From NCBI GenBank assembly GCA_963848825.1, contig CAWKFA010000014.1, forward strand, positions 248,001 to 312,000: 64,000 bases of DNA, written 5' to 3'. Positions within the stretch are counted from its first letter, which is position 1, and each line of letters begins with the position of its first letter. The notes beneath the pieces are model-generated. The model was not told the DNA's origin and made no database searches. It worked only from the letters and a program-made list of their open reading frames with translations. This DNA comes from CAVVSQ01 sp963848825. Its GTDB lineage: Bacteria > Planctomycetota > Planctomycetia > Gemmatales > Gemmataceae. A program made the position numbers and the translations under genes. This document shows positions 21,042 to 28,676 of the stretch, piece after piece.

Positions 21042-21800
21042 ATGACGGACTGGAGCTCGCGGCGACCACCGACCAAAATGCTCAAGCCAACCGCGGAAGG
21101 GACCAGCGAATCAAGCATCTTCACCCCCGGCCCCACTCAGAACACCGTTCGAGCCGCTGATGGCCGAGTCCTGACCGTACCGGCAGGCTGGGTACTGCTC
21201 CCTCCCGGTGACGCCGCCCTGACTCGCCGGGTGAAGGCTGCTGGCGATCATTGGGTCGTCGCCGAGAAGAAAGGCCGCAAGGTCTTCTCAAGAGGCGTGT
21301 GGGCACCGGCAACCACTATCGACCGGATACGAGCGGAACTGGACGCAGAGCGATCCACTGAGAGCTTCGCCAAGAAGCAAGCAGCCGGCGCCCGACGCCG
21401 TGACAAGGCCCAGACGGAATACGTCGAGGACTTCCTGGGGGCAGTCGTTTCGTTCCTGGCCTTTCACGCAAATCACGGCGACGTTGCCGACAGACTGGCC
21501 CGCGCCGTCACCGCTCACGCCACGCCGGTCGGCAGCGGCACCGTCGCCAGGACGAAGCGAATTCCTGTCGAGCAGAGGGCCGAGGCCGCGGTGATCGCCT
21601 GGCTGCGCCACCAGACCACCGGGTACGATGGGATGATAATTCCGAGGGTGAAAGGGAAACGCCGAGAAGTCCGACGAATGCTGGCCCGGCGCTCAGAAGA
21701 GTTACTCCACCGCTACCGTCGTGGCGAGTTGGTGCCGGCAGGCTGCCCACTCCAGAGGGCGTTGGTGAACTCGCCCGCCGAGCCGTCGCGGATCAAATAG
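21042..21800 (+). CDS. DUF2293 domain protein
   Basis: 252 residues, starting at the ATG three bases after the BON stop, so probably the third gene of the kinase operon. The C-terminal half (residues about 175-240, AAVIAWLRHQTTGYDGM followed by KGKRREVRRMLARRSEELL) matches my recollection of DUF2293, a family of unknown function common in planctomycetes and fungi. The N-terminal half has VLTVPAGWVLLPPGDAALTR and is basic. It is rich in Arg and Lys at the C-terminus, compatible with nucleic-acid binding; nothing more can be said. Confidence 0.7.
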   Translation: MTDWSSRRPPTKMLKPTAEGTSESSIFTPGPTQNTVRAADGRVLTVPAGWVLLPPGDAALTRRVKAAGDHWVVAEKKGRKVFSRGVWAPATTIDRIRAELDAERSTESFAKKQAAGARRRDKAQTEYVEDFLGAVVSFLAFHANHGDVADRLARAVTAHATPVGSGTVARTKRIPVEQRAEAAVIAWLRHQTTGYDGMIIPRVKGKRREVRRMLARRSEELLHRYRRGELVPAGCPLQRALVNSPAEPSRIK

Positions 21801-21856
21801 GATTGCTTCGTGGCACGAGACGCGCCCTTTTTCCGCTCACGGGCTATACAAACACC

Positions 21857-23251
21857 ATGCACCGCATGCACCCCAGTACTCGTCTGGTAAACATCCTTGT
21901 TTTTACAGTCATTTTCGGCTGCAGCCGGCATGATTTGCCTGGGCCGAAAGCCACCAGGGACCAGAACCCTGTCGTCCCGGCGCCATCCAAAACCCTGGAC
22001 GACTTTCTCAAGAACCGCGGCTATAACGAGGTGCCTCTTACGCGCACCAATGGCAACCAGCTCGATGCGGGCGTGACTGTCAATGGGACGCCGCTGTTTT
22101 TTCTTGTGGACACGGGCGCAGGCAACTGCGTGATCGACAAGCCAGTTGCCGACCGCCTCAAGCTTTCTTACAAGCGGACCGACGATATCCTGGCCGGTCC
22201 GACCGCGGCCGAGCCCCTTTTTCGAAGCGACGACGTCCGCCTGGAGGTCGGTTCGAACCATTCCCAGGAATCACTCCTCATCGGCGATCTCACCGCAGTC
22301 AATGCCGTACGGACTCAACAAGGTCTGCGGCCATGGGACGGTATCCTTGGCAACAACGTTTTGCTATTCCATGGCGCTGTGCTTGATCAGTCGTTGCCAA
22401 AGCTTTATCTGCTGAGCCAGACGGTTGTCGCCTTTGACAGTAAGCAGCGTCTTAATCTTAAAGCCAACCTGAATACGACAGTGCAATTGGGTCAAGGCGT
22501 GCGCCGTTTGTTAGTCATCGAGTTCGTCGTCAAGGAACCTGTGTTCGTTACAAAAAAAGCATTTGAATCGCTATCCCCGGGGATGACTTTTACACAAGTC
22601 CGCGAGGTTCTTGGCGGCGATTTGACAGCAGCTCGCTTCACGCAGAACTATAGCGGAACCTTGGCCATCGTTCAGGGTCCGAGCCGCATCGAACTTGCCT
22701 TTTATGACGGCAAAGTGACGGCCAAAGCGGCCCACGGCATCGAAGGGGTGGCAGCAGCGAAGCTTGACGACAGGGCTGCGCACCGCCCAGCGCAGGCGCC
22801 TTCGGATTTGGACGAGTTGCTCAAAGCCAACGGCTATTCGCAGGTGCCGCTCCAACTCACCAAGGACGGGATGTTTGATATCACGGCCAAGGTCAATGGT
22901 CATTCTCTCCTCTTCGTATTGGACACGGGCGCCGTCAACACTCTCATTGATGAGGCAGTCGCGGAGCGCCTCAAACTGCCAATTCATAAATCGGCAGGCA
23001 CCTTCGCCGCCATCACCGGAACGCAACCGTTGCGGACTACTGTGTTCGAAACCTTTTCGGTCGGCAATCTTTCCAGTCAGGAACAACCATGGGTTTTCAG
23101 TTTTTCTTCCATCAATGCGGAACGAAAAAAGCGCGACCAGCCGCCTTTGGATGGGGTTTTGGGCAACAACTTCTTGCAAGCGCACGGGGCGGTGATTGAT
23201 GAGGAATCAGCGCTGCTATTTTTGTTAAAGCCGCCCCTCAAGCTAAAATGA
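21857..23251 (+). CDS. Tandem retropepsin-like aspartic protease lipoprotein
   Basis: 464 residues from ATG 21857 (MHRMHPSTRLVNILVF), which gives a lipoprotein signal ending VFTVIFGC. Two retropepsin-like domains follow. Domain 1 has catalytic Asp85 in FLVDTGAGN and the closing tract WDGILGNNVLL; domain 2 has Asp356 in FVLDTGAVN and LDGVLGNNFLQAHGAVID. Both match the DT/SGA motif of Asp_protease_2-type enzymes. Between them, about residues 240-310, is a BamE/SmpA-like module (LSPGMTFTQVREVLGGDL). Retropepsins act as dimers, so the two halves could form an internal dimer. It is exported and lipid-anchored, most likely facing the periplasm. No good Shine-Dalgarno was found, so the start is uncertain. 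A copy of its last 13 codons reappears at 24394. Confidence 0.82.
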   Translation: MHRMHPSTRLVNILVFTVIFGCSRHDLPGPKATRDQNPVVPAPSKTLDDFLKNRGYNEVPLTRTNGNQLDAGVTVNGTPLFFLVDTGAGNCVIDKPVADRLKLSYKRTDDILAGPTAAEPLFRSDDVRLEVGSNHSQESLLIGDLTAVNAVRTQQGLRPWDGILGNNVLLFHGAVLDQSLPKLYLLSQTVVAFDSKQRLNLKANLNTTVQLGQGVRRLLVIEFVVKEPVFVTKKAFESLSPGMTFTQVREVLGGDLTAARFTQNYSGTLAIVQGPSRIELAFYDGKVTAKAAHGIEGVAAAKLDDRAAHRPAQAPSDLDELLKANGYSQVPLQLTKDGMFDITAKVNGHSLLFVLDTGAVNTLIDEAVAERLKLPIHKSAGTFAAITGTQPLRTTVFETFSVGNLSSQEQPWVFSFSSINAERKKRDQPPLDGVLGNNFLQAHGAVIDEESALLFLLKPPLKLK

Positions 23252-23335
23252 TGGGCGCCGGCGTGCTTTGTCTGAAAAGCCCTTTTTACCGACGACCTCC
23301 ATTGGGTTTCGGGTTGTGTTGGAATCAGCGGCGCA

Positions 23336-23482
23336 GACGAGCAATTAAGCTCCATCCAACTCCAAACCGGTAGCACAGTTTGGCTAGTCACTGACACGGT
23401 TTATGACAGTTTCGGTCATATCGTGCTGACATCGGAGACCGCCGACGGCAGCTCGGCCCCGACTTTCTGGACACGCGGGTGA
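23336..23482 (+). pseudogene. Possible RHS/YD-repeat gene fragment
   Basis: In one frame the sequence reads TGSTVWLVTDTVYDSFGHIV and LTSETADGSSAP before a stop. This resembles the WLLTD..VYDSFG.I..ET core of RHS/YD-repeat proteins common in planctomycetes. There is no start, signal or flanking repeat, so it would be a relic. The match is short and by eye only. Confidence 0.35.
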
Positions 23483-23542
23483 ACTCGTATTGGAAAATTG
23501 GTAACCGTTCACGAAAAAATTCCGGAGACTGCGCAGCTGCGG

Positions 23543-23607
23543 GGTGCCATGTTTTCGCGGCTCCCTCGCTATCAATTCGTGCGTGCAATATCACCGCGAA
23601 AGCATGG
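23543..23607. repeat. REP-like hairpin, left of RAYT
   Basis: GGTGCCATGTTTTCGCGG (23543-23560) pairs imperfectly with ACCGCGAAAGCATGG (23593-23607) and the following AAGCACC. The core CATGYTTTCGCGG/CCGCGAAAGCATGG occurs again at 24326-24390, on the other side of the REP-associated transposase. Confidence 0.65.
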
Positions 23608-23729
23608 AAGCACCACGCGGGTTGCACCCCAGCCGAACCGCCTGGATTCATGTATATCAGCGTGAACGGATCGAAAGGGTCGCCCGCTCGCAATAAGGTC
23701 AAGGCTGGAAGGGGCTGGAGGACTTTTCT

Positions 23730-24283
23730 GTGGCTTCCTCTCATCGAAAAGGCGTTCGCAGCTACGACATTCCCGGCCACGCTCATGAATTGACGTTCTC
23801 CTGTTTCCGGCGGCTGGAATTGTTGAGCCGCGATCGTACCTGCCGCTGGTTTGTGGATGCCATGGAAGCCGCGCGGCGCGATCACGGGCTGGCACTTTGG
23901 GCCTATGTGATTATGCCGGAACATGTCCACGTATTGCTTTGTCCCCTTGAACCGAAATATGAAATGCGTCTGATTCGCACCGCCTTGAAAGTTCCCGTGC
24001 AGCGTAAGGCACTCCGATTCGTTCACCGTCAAGCGCCGGATTACATGACGCACTTGCAGGATGTTCAGCCTAACGGCAAGACCCATTACCGATTTTGGCA
24101 ACGAGGGGGCGGCTACGATCGCAATGTGTTTGAGCCGGCGACCATGCTTCAAATGATCGAATACATTCACAACAATCCGGTCCGCGCGGACTCGTGAAAA
24201 AGGCGACGGATTGGATTTGGTCCAGTGCACGATTTTACGCAGGTCAGCTCAACGTGCCCATCTTAATGGACCCCTTGCCGTGA
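23730..24283 (+). CDS. REP-associated tyrosine transposase (RAYT, IS200-like), frameshifted
   Basis: About 184 residues when joined. HUH-type single-strand transposase of the Y1_Tnp superfamily: the metal-binding motif is HVHVLL (residues about 70) in WAYVIMPEHVHVLLCPLEP, and the catalytic tyrosine is in MIEYIHNNPVRA, the signature of the RAYT group. A single-base loss near 24193 creates an early stop at 24197; the other frame continues VKKATDWIWSSARFYAGQL to a stop at 24283. RAYTs are usually single copy, without terminal repeats of their own, and act on nearby REP hairpins; two related hairpins flank this gene. The real start is likely near 23730 (MASSHRKGVRSYDIPGHAHE). Confidence 0.85.
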
Positions 24284-24325
24284 CTGGACGGCTGGTCCCG
24301 GACACAAGCGAAACTCCCGATCATT

Positions 24326-24390
24326 CACATGCTTTCGCGGTGGTTTTGCAAAAGCGACTGGACTGCAAATGAGCCGCGAAAGCATGGCAC
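24326..24390. repeat. REP-like hairpin, right of RAYT
   Basis: CACATGCTTTCGCGG (24326-24340) and CCGCGAAAGCATGGCAC (24374-24390) form inverted arms with a 33-base loop that itself contains TTTTGC/GCAAA complementarity. The arms match those of the hairpin at 23543-23607. Confidence 0.7.
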
Positions 24391-24393
24391 CCA

Positions 24394-24435
24394 GCGCTGC
24401 AGTTTTTGTTCAAACCGCCGCTCAAGCTAAAATGA
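24394..24435 (+). pseudogene. Duplicated 3' end of the retropepsin gene
   Basis: Translates to ALQFLFKPPLKLK and stop, against ALLFLLKPPLKLK and stop at 23210-23251; the bases just after the stop (GGGCG.CGGCG) also match. It directly abuts the right REP-like hairpin. The rest of the gene copy is absent, so this is a relic of a duplicated or rearranged retropepsin gene. Confidence 0.7.
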
Positions 24436-24583
24436 CGGGCGTCGGCGGCATGGAGCCAATAAAAAGACACAAAGAAGTGTTTGGCATGTGGTGACTGAGA
24501 AAGCAACAGTGAGCAACTTCATTAACAAATACACTGGAGCTCCTTTCTTCGTGCCGGAAATATGAACATTAGTAGGCATTCAA

Positions 24584-24723
24584 TAACCGTTCACGGGGTC
24601 AAATCTAGTAAATTCCGCGGCCAAAATAGTGACACACAGATGTCAATGATCGAAATTGATATCAGTCATAACGTCTGAGGGCTAAAAACACGTTTTTTTT
24701 CATGGAGACCCCGTGAACGGTTA
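24584..24723. repeat. 17-bp perfect inverted repeat bounding 140 bp
   Basis: TAACCGTTCACGGGGTC (24584-24600) and its exact reverse complement (24707-24723). The enclosed sequence is AT-rich. A partial copy TAACCGTTCACG also occurs near 23503-23514. The right arm overlaps the 3' end of the AT-rich hypothetical gene. Confidence 0.7.
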
Positions 24724-25294
24724 CGGCATTCAACCAGCTCCGAAACATTTCGTCTGACCACTTTTCCGTCTCTTTGTTTCGAAAATCGCCGTTACTTTTG
24801 TAGGATACAACTTTGCCATCTTTAAAAATAATCCAATAAGGACTATAAGGTGACTCGTAATCAGGAAACCACTTGTTATTTTCATCGTAGTCCCAAAAAG
24901 CACGAAAGCCGACTTTAAGGTTTTTTTCGTGTCCAGCAAGACAAGGTATAGTTTGATGAACTGCCAAACGATCACGCGTGCCAAAAGAAGAAAACAAAAT
25001 GACCAGCCATTTACCGCTTTTAAGTTGATTGTCCAACTCCTGCGGCGCCGGAGGCAAAGCTACAAAATTGGAGGGCGCATTTTTAAAAATGACATCCCAT
25101 TTCCCTTCCGATGTTTCCTTTACGATGAATGAAAACATGCGATTGGTGTTTGCCGAGCCATTGTCGACAGAACGTTCGTCACAACGAAGAAATGGTAAAT
25201 ACAAAAAACCGCAACCAAGAATGAGCACGGCGCCTGTGGAAAGTTGTTCCTTCGCCCACCTAAATCGTCCGCAGTGCTGCTTTAATGTCCCCAT
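24662..25294 (-). CDS. Hypothetical exported protein, AT-rich gene
   Basis: About 210 residues from ATG 25294 (MGTLKQHCGRFRWAKEQLST), followed by a hydrophobic segment GAVLILGCGFLYLPFL typical of a signal anchor. The rest is soluble, with YWIIFKDGKVVSYKSNGDF and a final helix, which reminds me faintly of a thioredoxin-like fold, but there is no CxxC. Base composition is clearly lower in GC than its neighbours, suggesting acquisition by transfer. The last codons lie inside an inverted-repeat arm, so the native end may have been replaced. I do not recognise a family. Confidence 0.6.
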   Translation of the reverse strand: MGTLKQHCGRFRWAKEQLSTGAVLILGCGFLYLPFLRCDERSVDNGSANTNRMFSFIVKETSEGKWDVIFKNAPSNFVALPPAPQELDNQLKSGKWLVILFSSFGTRDRLAVHQTIPCLAGHEKNLKVGFRAFWDYDENNKWFPDYESPYSPYWIIFKDGKVVSYKSNGDFRNKETEKWSDEMFRSWLNAVTVHGVSMKKNVFLALRRYD

Positions 25295-25334
25295 TTTGTT
25301 ATCCTCATTTTCGGCGAGTCTGGCGGACCAGAAA

Positions 25335-25365
25335 ACGCCGGGTGCCATGTCATGGCACCCGGCGT
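25335..25365. repeat. Perfect 31-bp palindrome
   Basis: ACGCCGGGTGCCATG, one T, then its exact reverse complement. It shares GGGTGCCATG/CATGGCACCC with the hairpins around the transposase. An ATG is presented on both strands: the plus one opens the DUF1080 frame, the minus one lies upstream of the AT-rich hypothetical gene. Confidence 0.8.
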
Positions 25366-26069
25366 CCGATCACGACTTCGCACCGGACCAGAACAAGCTC
25401 CCCGCACAGGCCCCGAAAAACGCGATCGTGCTCCTTGACATCAAGGGGAACCACTCATTCTTGAGCATGTCGGGAGAGAAGATTGACTGGCTCATCAAAG
25501 ACGGCGTGGTCGTCCCGACGCCCAAAGGGAACAGGAACCACATCGTCTCCAAACTTCACTTCCGGGACGCCGACATCCACGTCGAATTCATGCTGCCGGA
25601 AAAGGGGCCCGGGAACAGCGGCGTCTACATCCACGGGCACTACGAGGTGCAGATCCTGAACTCCTTCGGCAAGGAGACAACCACTCAGGAAGATGCCGGA
25701 TCACTTTACGGCTTCTCCAAGCCGCTCGTGAACGCTTGTCGGAAGCCGGGAGAGTGGCAGGTGTTCGACATCCGTTATCGGGCGCCCCGGCGCGAAAAGT
25801 CGGGGAAGATTAGCGAGAACGGGACCGTCACGGTGTGGTTCAACGGCAAAAAAGTTCAGGAAGGGGCTCAGTTCGGCGAACTGAAGTCGGCATTCCACCC
25901 GTTTCGCTTCGGTACCACCCCGTACCTGGAAAAGATCCGGGATCGACAGATGAAGACGATGATCGGTCCGGTGTTCCTTCAGGACCACGGCAACCCGGCG
26001 AACTTCCGCAACGTTTGGGTCGTTCCCGCGGACGACCTCGCCGTTATCTATGAACCTGGCGACAAATGA
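25347..26069 (+). CDS. DUF1080 (3-keto-disaccharide hydrolase-like) protein, probably 5'-truncated
   Basis: 240 residues. The jelly-roll (concanavalin-like) DUF1080 domain is complete: FRDADIHVEFMLPEKGPGNS then GVYIHGHYEVQILNSFGKE, KPGEWQVFDIRYRAPR, GTVTVWFNGKKVQEG and GPVFLQDHGNPANFRNVWV. Members of this family in planctomycetes normally carry a signal peptide; here the frame opens inside a palindrome (MSWHPASDHDF) with no signal and no ribosome binding site. The simplest reading is that the original 5' end was lost when the AT-rich block inserted. If expressed from 25347 it would stay in the cytoplasm. The family contains enzymes cleaving 3-keto-disaccharides and many uncharacterised secreted proteins. 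Confidence 0.75.
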   Translation: MSWHPASDHDFAPDQNKLPAQAPKNAIVLLDIKGNHSFLSMSGEKIDWLIKDGVVVPTPKGNRNHIVSKLHFRDADIHVEFMLPEKGPGNSGVYIHGHYEVQILNSFGKETTTQEDAGSLYGFSKPLVNACRKPGEWQVFDIRYRAPRREKSGKISENGTVTVWFNGKKVQEGAQFGELKSAFHPFRFGTTPYLEKIRDRQMKTMIGPVFLQDHGNPANFRNVWVVPADDLAVIYEPGDK

Positions 26070-26167
26070 ACGGGGAACTGGCCCACTCTTGAGCCGAAAC
26101 TGAGATTATCAGAACGCTGAGCGAGGGACCCATAACGCAAGTCTCCGTGCAATCGGCAAAGCAACGA

Positions 26168-27631
26168 TTACTTCTCGTCTCCGACTTCGCGACGCAAGCG
26201 ATCCAGCTCCTTCCGCAGTTCGCGCAGCACCGGAGCATGGTTTGGGTCGGCGTAGACATTGCGTATCTGCTGAGGATCCTGTTGGTCGTCGTACAGCTCC
26301 CATTCCGGATCGAGCGTGATATTTTTGGCCCCCTTCATGTTCAGGGCCTTGCCGTAGAAGTGGATGAGCGTGTAACGATTGGTGCGCACGCCATAATGTG
26401 CCGGGACGTTGTGCGATCCGTCAAGGTGCATCCAGTAGCGGTAGTACATCGACTGACGCCAGCCGGGCGGCGTCTTGCCCTCTAGGATTGACTTGTAGCT
26501 CTTGCCCTGCATCTCCGTCGGGATCGCGCCGCCGACAATGTCGAGAAGGGTCGGCGCATGATCGATGTTCAGGATCATGTCGGTATTGACTGATCCTGGC
26601 TTGGTGTGCCCCGGCCACGAGATGATCAAGGGCGTCGTCAGTGACGGTTCATACATGAGCCGCTTGTCGAACAAACCATGCTGGCCGAGAAAGAAGCCCT
26701 GGTCCGACGTGTAGACAATGATGGTATCCTCGAGGAGTCCCTCGGCCTCCAGAAACGCCAGCAACCGGCCTACGTTCTCATCGACAGCGGCCACACACGA
26801 CAGATAGCGCTTCAGGTATTGCTGATACGCCCATTTGCGTAACTCGTCGGGCTCCATGTTGGGAATTGGCATCTGCAGATCGCGTTCGACGAAGTCCTGC
26901 CCGATGCGCATCTTGATATCGCCGACTTGCTTCGAGCGCCCCTTGAAATCGTCCAGCAACGTTTCCGGCTCAGGAATGTAGACGTCCTTATACAGATTCT
27001 TGAAACGCGGCGCCGGGTCCCACGGGCGATGCGGCGCCTTGAAATTGACCATGAGCAGGAACGGCTTGTCCTTGTCGCGTTTCTTTAGCCAATCAGTCGA
27101 CAGATCGGTGATGACGTCCTCGGAGTAGCCGCCGAGGTATTCCTTGAGGTCCTTGGGTTTGGCGCCGATGGGCCGCAGCTTGGGATTGATGTAGACCCCC
27201 TGGCCAGGCAAGATGTTCCAGAAATCGAAGCCGGTCGGATCGATGCCGAGATGCCATTTGCCGATCAGGGCAGTCACATAGCCCAGGGCGCGGAAGAGAT
27301 GGCCAATGTGCGTCGTGGACTTGGGCAACGGATCGTCGAGCGTGTAGACGCCGTTCCTATGGCTGTACTGGCCGGTGAGAACTGCGGCCCGGCACGGCGA
27401 GCAGATGGAGTTGGTGACGAGCGAGTTGCGAAACAGCATGCCGCGCTTGGCGAGCTTGTCGAGGTTCGGCGTCTTGACGACCGGCTTGAGCCAGGAGCCA
27501 TAGGCGCCGATAGCGGCGGTGGCGTGATCGTCGCTCATGATGAAGATGATGTTCGGCCTCTTGGCCTGGGCGTGGACGAGGGTAGGCAACGCCAATGCGC
27601 CCAATAACCCGATAAGAAACCAACGCGCCAT
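26168..27631 (-). CDS. Sulfatase (arylsulfatase A superfamily), secreted
   Basis: 487 residues. Signal peptide MARWFLIGLLGALALPTLVH ending AQA, then the metal-binding start RPNIIFIMSDDHA with two Asp. The active-site motif is SICSPCRAAVLTG: the modifiable Cys is present, but the fourth position of C-x-P-S-R is Cys. Also present are GKWHLG, the metal site TSDQGFFLGQHG and the C-terminal tract YRYWMHLDG with DPEWELYDDQQDPQQ. AGAAGGGG lies upstream of the ATG. Removal of sulfate esters from polysaccharides in the periplasm is expected after formylglycine maturation; no maturase is in the window. It stands alone on the minus strand. Confidence 0.92.
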   Translation of the reverse strand: MARWFLIGLLGALALPTLVHAQAKRPNIIFIMSDDHATAAIGAYGSWLKPVVKTPNLDKLAKRGMLFRNSLVTNSICSPCRAAVLTGQYSHRNGVYTLDDPLPKSTTHIGHLFRALGYVTALIGKWHLGIDPTGFDFWNILPGQGVYINPKLRPIGAKPKDLKEYLGGYSEDVITDLSTDWLKKRDKDKPFLLMVNFKAPHRPWDPAPRFKNLYKDVYIPEPETLLDDFKGRSKQVGDIKMRIGQDFVERDLQMPIPNMEPDELRKWAYQQYLKRYLSCVAAVDENVGRLLAFLEAEGLLEDTIIVYTSDQGFFLGQHGLFDKRLMYEPSLTTPLIISWPGHTKPGSVNTDMILNIDHAPTLLDIVGGAIPTEMQGKSYKSILEGKTPPGWRQSMYYRYWMHLDGSHNVPAHYGVRTNRYTLIHFYGKALNMKGAKNITLDPEWELYDDQQDPQQIRNVYADPNHAPVLRELRKELDRLRREVGDEK

Positions 27632-27761
27632 GACATACCCCTTCTGTGCTCGGACTCCCCTTACTCTGGTAAACTTGACTTAGAGTAGCCCCTGTCTGAT
27701 CGCTTCAGGTTACGCGGGCATTCTTTCTTTGTCACGAAATAAAGGGACCGGTAGAAAATGC

Positions 27762-27927
27762 CTCGCGCAAAGCCGCCAAGAAGGCCAGTAACGGGAGGAA
27801 GGCAGGAAAGCAGGAATAGACCAGCTCATCTTCTCCTGCGTTCCTGCCTTCCTCATTGATTTCTCTTCTTCGCAAGAAAACTGGAGTCGCCCAACCGTTA
27901 CTGGCCTTCTTCGCGCCTTTGCGCGAG
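27762..27927. repeat. Long imperfect nested inverted repeat
   Basis: Outer arms of 33 bases (27762-27794 and 27895-27927) match with a few mismatches. Inner arms (GAGGAAGGCAGGAAAGCAGGA against TCCTGCGTTCCTGCCTTCCTC) nest inside. It lies in the 370-bp gap upstream of the sulfatase. The structure could fold into a long hairpin; it looks like a small non-coding mobile repeat or a miniature element. Confidence 0.6.
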
Positions 27928-28001
27928 ACATTCTAGGTCGCCGTGGGCGTGGTGGCCGGAAAAATGACGCACACAAACTTGGTCACCCTCCATCTTCAGC
28001 G

Positions 28002-28120
28002 CGGAGTCGGCGCCGGTAGCGGGCCGGTGTTATGCCGAGTTCTTGGCGGAATACCTGAATTAAATAGGTCTCGCTGGAAAAACCGGCCTCGCTGGCCACG
28101 CGGGTCAGAGACAAATCGGT
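28002..28120 (-). pseudogene. Detached 3' fragment of a XylR/AraC regulator gene
   Basis: Translates as DLSLTRVASEAGFSSETYLI, QVFRQELGITPARYRRRLRA and nearly duplicates 29243-29361, the end of the regulator gene; about 115 of 119 bases agree by eye. The upstream part of the frame (to 28237) does not resemble the regulator. It encodes only the second helix-turn-helix of the AraC domain, so it is a relic. Confidence 0.8.
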
Positions 28121-28676
28121 GCAGGTCCCGAAAAAGACGTTGGCGATATCCAGGTTGAATGGTTGCGACGAGTGCTTGCCCTTCAATTTCGCCACGGTCC
28201 AGGGGCAGGCGGACGGTAGCGCGTTGGTTTGTTCCATGGAAGGCAGGGCTTTCCGTGTCTCACCGCTCCGTGAGACACGGAAAAAAAACAGTGTTTAAGG
28301 TATTACCTGTCAACCGCTTGCGGACGAAGCCGTGCCTGTGTGCTCGCTTGGGACACGAGCCATTCGTCCAGGGGCGGCCTCTGGCTCTCAGTGGCGAGTC
28401 GCCAAAAATGCCCTTGGAGGAAAGAGCCTTCGGGGATGACGTTGGATTGTATAAAAGACAGGGGTTTTGTAGGCATGACGCACGCCCCACCCCCCGATTT
28501 CCTTCGGACTGGCGATCAAGCGACCCCTCAGAATCCCTGGGAATCCTCCGTTACCCATTAAGAAGCCGGAAGAACGAGTTATTTAACTCATCAGGCGGCA
28601 CTGGGAAAGACCTCCTGATCGCTATATCGTGTTGTCCAGAGGGAAGTTTTTTCTTTTTTTTCACTGGTGCTTCGCC
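28121..28676. other. Gene-poor spacer with a 13-bp hairpin
   Basis: 556 bases without a convincing gene. TTCCGTGTCTCAC (28251-28263) and its exact complement (28270-28282) form a hairpin with a six-base loop followed on the plus strand by a run of A, not U. Short frames such as 28340-28561 have no ribosome binding site or recognisable product. Confidence 0.4.

Noticed and set aside
23730..24283. Complete IS200/IS605 insertion sequence
   Set aside because: No TnpB and no left/right end of that family seen; NNPVRA and the flanking hairpins fit the REP-associated group better.
28251..28288. Hairpin followed by an A run as a terminator
   Set aside because: The run is A on the plus strand and would precede, not follow, the stem on the minus strand, so neither direction gives a stem plus U tract.
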